Below, piece after piece: positions 26,686 to 35,406 of a stretch of DNA of 64,000 nt. The notes beneath the pieces were generated by a model. That model was given only the letters and a program-made list of their open reading frames with translations. It was not told the origin of the DNA and did not search any database. A program made the position numbers and the translations under genes. This DNA comes from Rhodococcus erythropolis NBRC 15567 (GTDB lineage Bacteria; Actinomycetota; Actinomycetes; Mycobacteriales; Mycobacteriaceae). The stretch covers positions 558,001 to 622,000 of the forward strand of contig NZ_BCRM01000001.1 of the NCBI RefSeq assembly GCF_001552595.1. Direction: 5' to 3'. Every line of letters starts with the position of its first letter. The stretch's first letter is position 1.

Positions 26686-27906
26686 TCAGTTCGCCGGAAT
26701 GCCGACGATGCCGTCCGCGATCAGTGCCGAGGCGTGATCAGCAGTGGTTCCGAGGACATCCGCGAGCACCGCAATCGAATCGCCGCCGACCTCGGAGGCC
26801 GGTCCGGCGCTCAGGTGGGCGCCGTCGAACGAGGCTGGGTTCGCGGCAGCCAGATAACTTCCGATTCGAGGCTGATCGAGTGCAGAGAACATCGGGTTGT
26901 TCTCCAGTTCACCGGAATTCACCACTTCCTCGAAACTGCGGTACCTCTCGAACAGAACCGACGATGTGTCCAGCGCTGCAGCGATCTCGGCGCCGCTGTG
27001 TTCCCGGAACCAATGTGAGAACAGAGCAGTGAGTACCTCTCGATGACGGTAGCGATCCGCTTCGGTGGAGAAGTCGGCTCCGAGGGCACCTTCGACGGCG
27101 TCGACAGCCGCCGTGGTGCCGGTGACCGACGCAAGGTCACGGAAATGGCGAGTAGTGAGCGCAACGACCATGAACCGTTCGTTGTCGCGGGAGACGAAAT
27201 CGATTCCGTACGTGCCGTAGACGGCGTTTCCGCCGGACTCGCGACTGCGACCGTTCACTTGTACTTCGGTGAGGTAGCCGAGTGTTCCTGCGGTGGCCAA
27301 TGCGACGTCTTCGAGTGGCAGCGTGATCTGCGTGCCGTGTCCGGTCGAGTCACGTTGGCGCACTGCGGCAGTGATCGACAGGGCGGCATAGAGCCCGCAG
27401 GCGACGTCCCAGGCGGGCAGTGCGTGGTTGACAACTCCGGCGTAGTCGGCGGGGCCGGTGATCTGTGGAAATCCCAACGCGGCGTTGACCGTGTAGTCGA
27501 CCCCGGGGCTGCCGTCGCGGCGTCCGAGAACCTCGAGGGTGATGACGTCGCTACGCAACTGGGCCAGGGAGTCGTGGCTCATCCAGGCGCGACCGCCGGC
27601 ATTGGTGACCAGGATTCCGCCGCCAGGTCCCGGAGCCGTGACCAGTTGGCGAATCAGTTCTTGGCCGCGCTCGGCGCGCATGTCCACTGACAGTGACCGT
27701 TTGCCTTTGTTGAGTCCGGTCCAGTAGATGCTTTCACCCGTGTCGGTGACGGGCCAGCGCTTGTAATCGGAGGCACCTCCGATCGGGTCGATCCGGATCA
27801 CCTCGGCGCCGAGCTGGGAGAGAGTCAGTCCGCACAGGGGCGCGGCGACAAAGCTCGAGACCTCGACGATGCGAAGCCCGGACAGCGGGCCTTGGGTCTG
27901 AGTCAT
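26686..27906 (-). CDS. Family III CoA-transferase (itaconate/mesaconate-type candidate)
   Basis: This is a 406-residue CaiB/BaiF-fold protein: LSQLGAEVIRIDP near the N-terminus, the nucleophilic Asp in LPAWDVACG (about D167), and the later STGHGTQITLPLEDVA. It is the last gene of a leftward operon behind a MaoC-type hydratase and a CitE-type lyase. In known pathways that trio loads CoA on itaconate or isomerises mesaconyl-CoA (Ict or Mct). The transferase step is therefore proposed here for a C5 dicarboxylate, by context; the sequence motifs alone show only the family. Confidence 0.88.
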   Translation of the reverse strand: MTQTQGPLSGLRIVEVSSFVAAPLCGLTLSQLGAEVIRIDPIGGASDYKRWPVTDTGESIYWTGLNKGKRSLSVDMRAERGQELIRQLVTAPGPGGGILVTNAGGRAWMSHDSLAQLRSDVITLEVLGRRDGSPGVDYTVNAALGFPQITGPADYAGVVNHALPAWDVACGLYAALSITAAVRQRDSTGHGTQITLPLEDVALATAGTLGYLTEVQVNGRSRESGGNAVYGTYGIDFVSRDNERFMVVALTTRHFRDLASVTGTTAAVDAVEGALGADFSTEADRYRHREVLTALFSHWFREHSGAEIAAALDTSSVLFERYRSFEEVVNSGELENNPMFSALDQPRIGSYLAAANPASFDGAHLSAGPASEVGGDSIAVLADVLGTTADHASALIADGIVGIPAN

Positions 27907-27937
27907 CTGTGGTCCTCCGTGATAGAAGAGTGTGCGA

Positions 27938-28936
27938 TCATGCCATCAACACGGTGAAACGCCAGTCGAGAACCGGAGTCTGTGTTGCAGAAGCATTGTG
28001 GGAGAACACGAGTGAACGCAGTTGCACTGCGGTTCCGTGTTCGAGGGGCGACGAACTTTCGACGTGCAGTTCGCTCGTGAGGGTATCGCCCTCGTGAACG
28101 GGGCCGGTGTGATCGCACGAGTGCCATCCGAGAACCGTCACCACGTTGGGCAGAGCGCGAGTTGCCTGGGCAAGTGCAATTCCGATGGTGTGGCCGCCGT
28201 AGACGAGGCGACCGTGGGTGCCGACGCGATCGTCGTGGTGCGTCGCTGCGATGTTCAAGCTCAGCCGGGCAAGTTCGGGTGCACTGGAGACGACGTCGCC
28301 GCTACTGTGGAAGACGGAGCCCACCAAGTCGGAATCGAAGTGCCTGCCGGGTACCCGGTCTCGATATGTGTCGAGGTCCCAACCGTCAGGTGATACGTAC
28401 GGCGCAGGTTCGGACGGACCGATCACGGAGAGGTCGTCGGCGTGGCGAGTTCTCGTCTCGATCGGGTCGGGGCTCAGGGGGAGCATGGCGCAGCGGTAGA
28501 AGTCGAGGACCGTGTTGCCATTCTGATCAGCGGACGTCATCCGTAGCGCGGCAAGTCCGGTGGCGCCGCGTCCCGGCTTGGCCGAGTTCTCGCGTAGACC
28601 GACAACCTCGGTGCGCGTGTACAGGGTGTCACCGAGTGCCGGGAAACGGTGGAATCGCAGTCCGCGGTAGAAGAGGTTTGCCTTGACGTGGTGTGTGACC
28701 ACGGTTGACTGGCCGATGGCGACGTCGGTGACCAGTCCTGGATTCGCCACTGGTGCAGCGGAACCTGTGACGCTCGACGACAAGTGTGCGTCGAGAGGCA
28801 AGCGCATGCGGTCACCGAGGATCGACTGATGGGAGGCGGCGAGTCCACTGGTCAACGTCACCGCTGGTGCTTCGTCGAAGATCTGACCGTGGGTGAGTTC
28901 GTCGAAGTACGGTCCTCCCACGTAGTGCTCGCTCAT
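27938..28936 (-). CDS. MaoC-type double-hotdog hydratase (mesaconyl/itaconyl-CoA hydratase-like)
   Basis: This is a 332-residue protein with two hotdog halves. The N-terminal half has PYFDELTHGQIFDEAPAVTLT, and the C-terminal half has the catalytic-type segment THHDDRVG followed by RLVYGGHTIGIALAQ. The wording, especially the start and the LVYGGH segment, is that of beta-methylmalyl-CoA dehydratase/mesaconyl-CoA hydratase proteins. It should add or remove water on a branched C5 dicarboxyl-CoA. Its start overlaps the CitE-like gene by 4 bp (translational coupling), and it is followed after 31 bp by the CoA-transferase. Confidence 0.85.
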   Translation of the reverse strand: MSEHYVGGPYFDELTHGQIFDEAPAVTLTSGLAASHQSILGDRMRLPLDAHLSSSVTGSAAPVANPGLVTDVAIGQSTVVTHHVKANLFYRGLRFHRFPALGDTLYTRTEVVGLRENSAKPGRGATGLAALRMTSADQNGNTVLDFYRCAMLPLSPDPIETRTRHADDLSVIGPSEPAPYVSPDGWDLDTYRDRVPGRHFDSDLVGSVFHSSGDVVSSAPELARLSLNIAATHHDDRVGTHGRLVYGGHTIGIALAQATRALPNVVTVLGWHSCDHTGPVHEGDTLTSELHVESSSPLEHGTAVQLRSLVFSHNASATQTPVLDWRFTVLMA

Positions 28937-29808
28937 ACGGTGACTCCTTCGGCTCGGGCAAGCGTACGACGCGCTGCCACGGCCACTGCTTCGTCGAGCA
29001 TTTGGCCGTCGAGCTGGGCGGCGCCGGAACCCAGGGTTTCGGCTTCTTCGAGTGCGGTCAACACCCGTCTGGCGTCATCGACGGCGTCGTCCGAAGGAGT
29101 GAATGCGGTAGTGGCCGAGTCGATCTGCGCCGGGTGGATGACCCATTTACCGTCGAACCCGAGAGCGCTGGTCCAGTGCGCGGCGCGGCGGAAGGCGTCG
29201 TCGTCGGTGATGCCGAGAAAGGGTCCGTCGATGGCGGCGACGCCGGCTGCGCGGCAGGCGATCAGGATTCTGTCCTGGACGGCAAGCCAGTGTTCGGGCA
29301 GTGCCGAGCGTGAGCGACCCAGCGCTGCACCGAGATCGGCGTATCCGATGATCGCGGCCTGCAGACGAGGAGTCGCGCGGGCGATGGAGTCGGCATTCTG
29401 GACGCCGAGCGGAGTTTCGATCAGGGCTTGCAGGGTGGTGTGGTGCCCACCGGCAGTGAAGAGAATGCGCTCGGCCTCGAGGAGTTCGTCGACGGACTCG
29501 ACCTTCGGGACGATCACGCTCGTCAGCGATTCTCCGAGGGTGCCGCAGGCGATCAGGTCGTCGCGGGCCCATGGCGTGGTGAGGCCGTTGATTCGGACCG
29601 AGATGGTGCGCGCCCTACCGAACTCGTGCACCAAGGAACTCACGAGGGTTCGCGCAAGGTCCTTGTTCGCCGAAGTGACGGCATCTTCGAGGTCGAGAAT
29701 CACCTCGTCTGCGTTCGAAGAGAGTGCCTTGCGGGCCTTGCGCTCGTCTGAACCCGGAGCGACCAGGGACGCACGGCGTCTGGTCGCGCGGTAGTGGTTC
29801 TCGTCCAT
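28933..29808 (-). CDS. HpcH/CitE-family lyase (citramalyl/malyl-CoA lyase-like)
   Basis: This is a 291-residue TIM-barrel CitE-type lyase. It has LVAPGSDERKARKA, the acidic segment EVILDLEDAV (37-44), the substrate Arg in SVRING (R72), and Mg ligands E131 in LIETPLG and D158 in YADLG. The family cleaves malyl-, beta-methylmalyl- or citramalyl-CoA to acetyl- or propionyl-CoA plus a 2-oxoacid. It is the first gene of the leftward lyase/hydratase/CoA-transferase operon. A 10-bp element shared with the divergent dehydrogenase promoter lies 33 bp upstream. Citramalyl-CoA cleavage to acetyl-CoA and pyruvate is the best guess. Confidence 0.87.
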   Translation of the reverse strand: MDENHYRATRRRASLVAPGSDERKARKALSSNADEVILDLEDAVTSANKDLARTLVSSLVHEFGRARTISVRINGLTTPWARDDLIACGTLGESLTSVIVPKVESVDELLEAERILFTAGGHHTTLQALIETPLGVQNADSIARATPRLQAAIIGYADLGAALGRSRSALPEHWLAVQDRILIACRAAGVAAIDGPFLGITDDDAFRRAAHWTSALGFDGKWVIHPAQIDSATTAFTPSDDAVDDARRVLTALEEAETLGSGAAQLDGQMLDEAVAVAARRTLARAEGVTV

Positions 29809-29840
29809 AGTGTGTCGATTACCTCGATCTGGTGATCAAA

Positions 29841-29982
29841 TGTACGGCCAGTTGCGAAATAGATGTGCTGCCGTGAACGGCGTTGATGTGCAGCGAACTG
29901 CCTCGATGCTGGCAGTTGCTGCGTATCGATGTCAAGGCGCGGTATTGACATTGCGCGAACAATATCGAAATATGGCCGTACA
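29841..29982. promoter_or_regulatory. Paired 10-bp elements (TGGCCGTACA) in the divergent promoter region
   Basis: TGTACGGCCA at 29841-29850 and its exact complement TGGCCGTACA at 29973-29982 lie near the two ends of the 200-bp gap. Read from each gene's own direction, both genes have TGGCCGTACA about 26-33 bp before the start codon. This suits two operators for one regulator serving the CitE operon and the dehydrogenase; the GntR protein encoded at 31192 is the nearest candidate. Confidence 0.55.
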
Positions 29983-30008
29983 AACTTATTTCAAGTCGAG
30001 GCGGATTC

Positions 30009-31160
30009 ATGCTCAAGCTCAACGACGAAGAGACATTCCTGATCGAAACCGTGCGCCGGTTCGTCGACCGAGAGGTCAAGCCCACGGTCCAGGAGGTGGA
30101 GCACGCGAACGAGTATCCCGAGAAGTGGATCGATCAGATGAAGCAGATCGGGATCTACGGCCTCGCGATTCCCGAGGAGTACGGCGGATCACCGGTGTCC
30201 ATGCCCTGTTATGCGCAGGTGACGCAGGAACTGTCGCGCGGATGGATGTCCCTGGCAGGAGCGATGGGTGGACACACAGTGGTCGCCAAGCTCATCTCGC
30301 TGTTCGGTACCGAAGAGCAGAAGGTGAAGTACCTGCCGCGAATGGCAACCGGCGAGATCCGGGCAACGATGGCCCTCACCGAGCCCGGCGGTGGTTCCGA
30401 TCTGCAGGCCATGACAACCAATGCCAAGAGCGACGGCACAGATCTGGTCGTCAACGGCGCCAAGACATGGATCACCAATGCCCGCCGATCCGGCGTGATC
30501 GCCTTGCTGTGCAAGACCGATCCAAGCGCAAGCCCTCGTCATGCGGGCATCTCGATCGTTCTCGTCGAGCACGGCGAAGGCCTGACCGTGTCCCGCGACC
30601 TCCCGAAGCTCGGATACAAGGGCGTCGAGAGCTGTGAACTGTCCTTCGACAATTACCGCATCGCCGAGTCGGCCATTCTGGGTGGTACTCCCGGAAAGGG
30701 TTTCGGGCAGATGATGAAGGGGCTCGAGACCGGCCGTATCCAGGTGGCTTGCCGTGCACTGGGCGTCGCCACGGCCGCACTCGAAGATTCACTTGCGTAC
30801 GCGCAGCAGCGCGAGAGCTTCGGCCAGCCGATCTGGAAGCACCAGTCGATCGGCAACTACCTCGCCGACATGGCAACGAAGCTGACGGCCGCGCGGCAGC
30901 TGACCTGGCACGCGGCGCAGATGTACGACAGCGGCGAGCGGTGCGACATGGAGGCAGGCATGGCCAAGCTGTACGCCTCCGAAGTGGCGATGGAAATCGC
31001 GTTGTCCGCCGTCCGCATCCACGGCGGTTACGGCTACTCGACGGAGTACGACGTCGAGCGGTATTTCCGTGATGCACCACTGATGATCGTCGGGGAGGGA
31101 ACCAACGAAATTCAGCGCAACGTGATCGTTTCGCAGCTGGTTGCCCGCGGCGGTCTGTGA
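30009..31160 (+). CDS. Acyl-CoA dehydrogenase
   Basis: This is a 383-residue acyl-CoA dehydrogenase with ALTEPGGGSDLQA, VRIHGGYGYSTEYDVERYFRDA, and the catalytic Glu in VGEGTNEIQ. It shares LSRGWMSLAG and GGTPGKGFGQMMKGLETGR with the dehydrogenase at 7944. It is divergent from the CitE/MaoC/CoA-transferase operon and is followed by GntR, MaoC and thiolase genes on the same strand. Together these could take a branched short acyl-CoA through dehydrogenation, hydration and cleavage. The exact substrate is not readable from the sequence. Confidence 0.92.
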   Translation: MLKLNDEETFLIETVRRFVDREVKPTVQEVEHANEYPEKWIDQMKQIGIYGLAIPEEYGGSPVSMPCYAQVTQELSRGWMSLAGAMGGHTVVAKLISLFGTEEQKVKYLPRMATGEIRATMALTEPGGGSDLQAMTTNAKSDGTDLVVNGAKTWITNARRSGVIALLCKTDPSASPRHAGISIVLVEHGEGLTVSRDLPKLGYKGVESCELSFDNYRIAESAILGGTPGKGFGQMMKGLETGRIQVACRALGVATAALEDSLAYAQQRESFGQPIWKHQSIGNYLADMATKLTAARQLTWHAAQMYDSGERCDMEAGMAKLYASEVAMEIALSAVRIHGGYGYSTEYDVERYFRDAPLMIVGEGTNEIQRNVIVSQLVARGGL

Positions 31161-31191
31161 CGGACCGGTGAGCAAGTAGGATCATGTCGCT

Positions 31192-31938
31192 ATGAGCGGT
31201 AAGGAAAGAGAGACGGAGCCGGCGTACCAACGCCTCTCTCGTGAGCTTCGTCAGCAGATCTCTGCCGGTACCTACCGCGACGGCATTCAACTGCCCACCG
31301 AATCCGAACTGGCGCAGCATCACGGCGTGAGTCGGCAGACGGTCCGCCGAGCCTTTCACGATCTTGTTGCCGAGGGCATCGTGTACCGAGTACCCGGGCG
31401 CGGAACTTTCGTGACCGAGAACAGCGGCCGCTATCTCCGTCATCTCGGATCCATCGAAGATCTCATGAACCTTTCGCGGGACACGACGATGGAAGTGGTG
31501 TCACCGCTGCAACGGCGCGTGGACATCGAGGCGGCCAGTCGACTTCGGCTCGACACCGACGTCGTGTACACCGTGGTCTTCCGACGGATACACGAGGGAG
31601 TTCCGTTCGTGCAGACGACGGCGCATCTGCCGGAGGCGATAGCTCGGCAGATCATCGACCTGCCCGCCATGGCGGCCGGTGCGGTGAGCGCCAATACGGT
31701 GATCGGTCTGCTGGAACCGCTGATCGACAGTCCGATTGTCGAAGCAGCACAATCGATCACGGTGTCCCCGGCAACGGCAGACGTTGCCAGGGATGTCGAT
31801 TGCGAGATCGGCCACGCCATGTTGCGGGTGGACCGTTTGTACTCCAACGCGCAGGGCGTTGCCAACGAGTTGTCGGTGAGCTATTTCTTGCCGGAGCAGT
31901 ACACGTATCGGGTCACGCTGCGCCGCGGCGCACATTAG
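31192..31938 (+). CDS. GntR-family transcriptional regulator (HutC subfamily)
   Basis: This is a 248-residue protein. The N-terminal winged HTH (about 10-78) shows LRQQISAGTYRDGIQLPTES and HHGVSRQTVRRAFHDL, ending in VYRVPGRGTFV. The C-terminal UTRA ligand-binding domain (about 95-245) ends in YFLPEQYTYRVTL. It is probably a repressor that responds to an acyl-CoA or carboxylate. It is the second gene of the rightward unit beginning with the dehydrogenase at 30009, 31 bp after its stop, so it likely controls its own cluster. The paired TGGCCGTACA elements are candidate targets. Confidence 0.92.
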   Translation: MSGKERETEPAYQRLSRELRQQISAGTYRDGIQLPTESELAQHHGVSRQTVRRAFHDLVAEGIVYRVPGRGTFVTENSGRYLRHLGSIEDLMNLSRDTTMEVVSPLQRRVDIEAASRLRLDTDVVYTVVFRRIHEGVPFVQTTAHLPEAIARQIIDLPAMAAGAVSANTVIGLLEPLIDSPIVEAAQSITVSPATADVARDVDCEIGHAMLRVDRLYSNAQGVANELSVSYFLPEQYTYRVTLRRGAH

Positions 31939-31982
31939 CGCTGCACTTTTCTTTGCTGTTCAACACCTTTCAGGAGAGAACT

Positions 31983-32435
31983 ATGCGAATTTTCAACGGA
32001 ATCGACGAAGTTGAGACGGCTGTCGGTGAGCACTTGGGCTACAGCGCGTGGTTTCCGGTCACACAGGATCGGATCGACAAGTTCGCCGACGCCACCGAGG
32101 ATCACCAGTGGATTCACGTGGATCCCGAGCGCGCAGCGCAGGGTCCGTACGGCGGCACCATCGCCCACGGCTATCTGACTCTTTCGTTGTTGCCGGTGCT
32201 CGGCGCTCAGGTGATGCGTGTCGACGGAATCTCCATGACCGTGAACTACGGCAGCAACAAGGTGCGATTCCCCGAACCGGTCAAGGTCGCTTCTTCGGTG
32301 CGGGCAGGTGCGGAGATTCTTTCCTTCGAGCGCACCGCGAAGGGCGCGACGATTGTCGTGCGGTACACGATCGAAATCGAAGGAGCAGGTAAACCTGCGC
32401 TGGTGGCGGATACCGTGCGCCTGTTGGTCTCCTGA
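31983..32435 (+). CDS. MaoC-type enoyl-CoA hydratase, single hotdog
   Basis: This is a 150-residue MaoC dehydratase. The hydratase-2 motif reads DATEDHQWIHVDPERAAQGPYGGTIAHGYLTLSL, giving the catalytic Asp (DxxxxH) and His. The ATG at 31983 follows CAGGAGAG closely; the open frame further upstream is not coding. It should hydrate a 2-enoyl-CoA, providing the step between the dehydrogenase at 30009 and the thiolase at 32476. A 3-hydroxyacyl-CoA dehydrogenase is not encoded next to it. Confidence 0.92.
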   Translation: MRIFNGIDEVETAVGEHLGYSAWFPVTQDRIDKFADATEDHQWIHVDPERAAQGPYGGTIAHGYLTLSLLPVLGAQVMRVDGISMTVNYGSNKVRFPEPVKVASSVRAGAEILSFERTAKGATIVVRYTIEIEGAGKPALVADTVRLLVS

Positions 32436-32475
32436 ATCCTTTTCCATTCTTCCAGAACGAAATTCGAGGTCAGTT

Positions 32476-33672
32476 GTGAAACGAGCAGCATTGGTCGCGC
32501 CGGTCAGAACCGCGGTGGGCCGTTTCGGAGGGGCACTTCGTGACATGCCTGCGGAAAGTTTGGCTGCCACTGTCGTCAAGGAGACCGTGCGTCGTAGCGG
32601 AATCGATCCGTCCCGCATCGACGACGTCGCGATGGGGCAGTCGTATGCCAATTCGGAGGCACCGTGCATCGGAAGGTGGGCGGCGCTCGAGGCCGGGTTG
32701 CCGATTTCGGTAGCCGGCTTCCAGACGGATCGCCGATGCGGAACGGGTCTGCAGGCCATCGTTACCGCGGCCATGATGGTCCAGACGGGTGCTGCCGACG
32801 TGGTTCTCGCGGGCGGCGTCGAATCGATGAGCGGGATCGAGCACTACACCACCGGAGCGCGGTGGGGCACCAAATCCGGTGGGCTGCAACTGTTCGACCG
32901 CCTCGATCGTGGTCGAGAGCGCTCGCAACCCGAGTGGCGTTTCGGCCGAATCAGCGGAATGATCGAAACAGCCGAGAACGTCGCGACACGCTGCGGGATC
33001 ACGCGGGAAGAGTCGGACGCCTTCGCCGTCGAGAGTCACCGAAAAGCTACACTGGCAAGAGAATCCGGCCGATTCGATGCCGAAATCGTCGCCGTCGAAC
33101 TGACGGATCGAAAAGGGAACGTCACACAGTTTCGTGCTGACGAGGGGATCCGTCCGGATACCTCACTCGAAACCCTGGCACGGCTGCGTGCGGTGTCCGA
33201 GGGAGGCGTCGTGACCGCCGGTAACGCCAGCCAACAGAATGACGCTGCGGCAGCGATGTTGGTGGTCGCCGAGGATCGCCTGGACGAGCTGGGGCTGGAA
33301 CCCATCGGGTTCCTCGACAGTTGGGCCGCGGCCGGTTGTGAACCGGCGCTGATGGGCCTCGGACCGGTTGCCGCCGTCTCGAAACTGTTTGCTCGCACAA
33401 GGGCAGGCTTTGCCGACTTCGATCTGGTCGAGCTGAACGAGGCGTTTGCGTGCCAGGTTCTCGGCGTAGTGAAGGAATGGGGCTTCGAGGACCTCGATCG
33501 ACTGAACGTCAACGGTTCCGGCATCTCGCTCGGGCACCCCGTGGGAGCGACGGGTGCGCGTATGGCAACAACCGCGCTTCACGAACTCGGCCGTCGCGGC
33601 GGCGGAAAAGCGCTGTTGACCATGTGTATCGGCGGTGGCCAGGGCATGGCAGCCGTGGTGGAGTCTGCCTGA
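32476..33672 (+). CDS. Thiolase (acetyl-CoA C-acyltransferase)
   Basis: This is a 398-residue thiolase starting at GTG with GAGG 6 bp upstream. The nucleophile is in QTDRRCGTGLQA (about C88), the His in GHPVGATG, and the second Cys in MCIGGGQGMAAVVE. It is a close paralogue of the thiolase at 6413. It ends the rightward unit dehydrogenase, GntR, MaoC, thiolase and is followed by an ArsR-type regulator 60 bp later. Confidence 0.93.
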   Translation: MKRAALVAPVRTAVGRFGGALRDMPAESLAATVVKETVRRSGIDPSRIDDVAMGQSYANSEAPCIGRWAALEAGLPISVAGFQTDRRCGTGLQAIVTAAMMVQTGAADVVLAGGVESMSGIEHYTTGARWGTKSGGLQLFDRLDRGRERSQPEWRFGRISGMIETAENVATRCGITREESDAFAVESHRKATLARESGRFDAEIVAVELTDRKGNVTQFRADEGIRPDTSLETLARLRAVSEGGVVTAGNASQQNDAAAAMLVVAEDRLDELGLEPIGFLDSWAAAGCEPALMGLGPVAAVSKLFARTRAGFADFDLVELNEAFACQVLGVVKEWGFEDLDRLNVNGSGISLGHPVGATGARMATTALHELGRRGGGKALLTMCIGGGQGMAAVVESA

Positions 33673-33732
33673 CGAGGTTCGCTTCTGGGTACACTTGCGG
33701 CGGGGGATCGGAAGTTCTACGGAGGCAGTCGG

Positions 33733-34122
33733 TTGACGAATGCAGGCGCAGCAGACACCAGTGGCGCGCTGAGCGTCGAGGATGTTCGTCGCGCCAGGGC
33801 TGCACTCGAGGGTCTCGATGTCACCAGTTGGTCCGGTCGCTTCGAGCTTCTCTCCGACGCCAACCGTCTGCGTCTGTTGCTCTGCCTTCACCACGCACCG
33901 GGTATCTGCGTCACGGATCTGTCCGTGGCGCTGGGGATGAGCGGCACAGCCGTCTCACATGCGCTGCGGCTACTGCGTAGCCAGGGGTGGGTGAGCGCGA
34001 CGCGCGACGGCCGATCGATGCGATACCAACTGGCAGACGACACCGTTCACCAGCTGTTGCATTCGATCGGCGCCACACATTTTCACGACGAGACACCCAC
34101 CCCAGGGCACACGCACAGCTGA
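33733..34122 (+). CDS. ArsR-family winged-helix regulator
   Basis: This is a 129-residue protein starting at TTG, with GGAGG 8 bp upstream. The winged helix spans about 40-115 (FELLSDANRLRLLLCLHHAPGICVTDLSVALGMSGTAVSHALRLLR) and ends in DGRSMRYQLADDTVHQLL. No CxC metal-binding motif is seen in the recognition helix; a His-rich tail (HFHDETPTPGHTHS) might bind a metal. It could sense a metal or another effector. It is convergent with the small secreted protein that follows. Confidence 0.85.
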   Translation: MTNAGAADTSGALSVEDVRRARAALEGLDVTSWSGRFELLSDANRLRLLLCLHHAPGICVTDLSVALGMSGTAVSHALRLLRSQGWVSATRDGRSMRYQLADDTVHQLLHSIGATHFHDETPTPGHTHS

Positions 34123-34129
34123 GCGTCTC

Positions 34130-34555
34130 TCAAGGAGTCGCGAAGAACTTCTCGACGGCCGGCGCAGCGTTCGGGTTTCCGTTGGTGATTCCCGCGCCGA
34201 CTCCGGCAACCGTGCCGATGACTCCACCGACGATGCAGCCGGCGATGAAGTTCGGGAAGATCGACAGGCAGCCGATTCCGACGCCGAGGTTGGCTCCGAT
34301 GAGCGTCGACTGCACGCCGCCGTTGTTCCAGCCGATATTGACCTCGTTGGCCATCGTGTCGAACGCGGCTTGCTTCGGATCGTTACCGGGGAAGAGCATC
34401 AACGCCGCCTGGCTGTTCGACTCGGCGGTCGGTGTCAGTACGGGTTGGGACGGATCGAAGCCCGCATTCGGGGGCGCTGCGACCGCGGTGCCGGCTCCGG
34501 CGCCGACAGCGGCGACGACGAGTACGGACATGGTGAGAGTTCGGGACAGTTTCAT
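34130..34555 (-). CDS. Small secreted protein of unknown function
   Basis: This is a 141-residue protein with an N-terminal signal peptide (MKLSRTLTMS, a hydrophobic Val/Ala/Gly stretch, cleavage region GTAVAAPP near residues 22-26). The mature part has a hydrophobic, Gly-rich C-terminal half (IGANLGVGIGCLSIFPNFIAGCIVGGVIG) with two Cys, which could insert in or associate with the cell envelope. The type is common in mycolic-acid-bearing actinobacteria. I do not recognise a named family. The upstream open frame to 34663 is not expected to be coding because the signal peptide starts at 34555. Confidence 0.8.
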   Translation of the reverse strand: MKLSRTLTMSVLVVAAVGAGAGTAVAAPPNAGFDPSQPVLTPTAESNSQAALMLFPGNDPKQAAFDTMANEVNIGWNNGGVQSTLIGANLGVGIGCLSIFPNFIAGCIVGGVIGTVAGVGAGITNGNPNAAPAVEKFFATP

Positions 34556-34738
34556 GGGGACGGCCAATCTGTCTGTGTGGAACCAGTCGTGAATGGTGGC
34601 GGTGCAGTTCGTTAACCAGAACTCCACCGTCTGGATCGATCGTGCGGACCTCCTCGGGCACAACGGGACCCGTCGTCTCCGCGCGACGGGCCGTGTTTGG
34701 TGGCTACCCGACTCAGGGGGCCCTGAAACCGCCCAGTC

Positions 34739-35389
34739 TCATTCGTTTTTCGACAACCGCGCGCGCAATTCTTCGACCTCGGCAGTAAGCCGATCGACCT
34801 CGGCTTGCAGGGGTTGGCGTGCCAGAGCGAGGGATTCGTCCATGCGCTCCTTGTCGAAGCGAGGTGTGATATTTCGACTGCAGTTCCAGTCGAACGCTTC
34901 GACCTCGACGACGATGGAGCGCTGCGCTTTTGCTGTCATGATGCCGCCGGGGACCTGCAAGAGTTGTTGCAGCAGTTCAGGGTCCTCGTCCGCTTCGATC
35001 ACGTGTGCACGCCCGTAGATCTTCAATCTCGTTCGCGTCGGGTAATCGATGACGAACAGCGAGATGCGATTGTTCTCTTCCAGATTGCCGAGCGTCACGA
35101 ACTGCTGATTGCCGGGGAGATCGGCGAATCCGATTCGATTCGGGCCCAACACATGCAGGAATCCGCGCGGGCCGCCGCGATGTTGGACGTACGGCCAACC
35201 GTCGGGCGTCACAGTGGACATGAAGAAGGAATCCACGGATCTCACGAATCCCTGAGCGCGGAAATCGAATTCCATCGGGCCTTCGTCGGGCTGATCGAGC
35301 TTTGAACCGTAGACGGTGAAACTCCCGGTCGACCGCTGACGCTCCACCGCAGCGGGGGAGAAGGCGATGTGTGCGTATCGGGTCGACAT
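34739..35389 (-). CDS. Pyridoxamine 5'-phosphate oxidase-family FMN-binding protein
   Basis: This is a 216-residue protein of the PNPOx-like split-barrel fold. MSTVTPDGWPYVQHRGGPRGFLHVLG and NRISLFVIDYPTRTRLKIYGRAHVIE are the flavin-contacting strands. A C-terminal coiled-coil stretch (LALARQPLQAEVDRLTAEVEELRARL) follows the barrel. AGGAGA precedes the ATG. A flavin- or F420-dependent reductase role, or a general stress role, is possible. It ends the leftward pair with the DNA glycosylase 17 bp upstream on the sequence. Confidence 0.85.
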   Translation of the reverse strand: MSTRYAHIAFSPAAVERQRSTGSFTVYGSKLDQPDEGPMEFDFRAQGFVRSVDSFFMSTVTPDGWPYVQHRGGPRGFLHVLGPNRIGFADLPGNQQFVTLGNLEENNRISLFVIDYPTRTRLKIYGRAHVIEADEDPELLQQLLQVPGGIMTAKAQRSIVVEVEAFDWNCSRNITPRFDKERMDESLALARQPLQAEVDRLTAEVEELRARLSKNE

Positions 35390-35406
35390 TCTTTATCTCC
35401 TGGTGC

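Noticed and set aside
34713-34726. Palindrome TCAGGG-GG-CCCTGA downstream of the PNPOx-like gene
   Set aside because: It may be a weak terminator, but there is no T run and the stem is short, so it was not listed.
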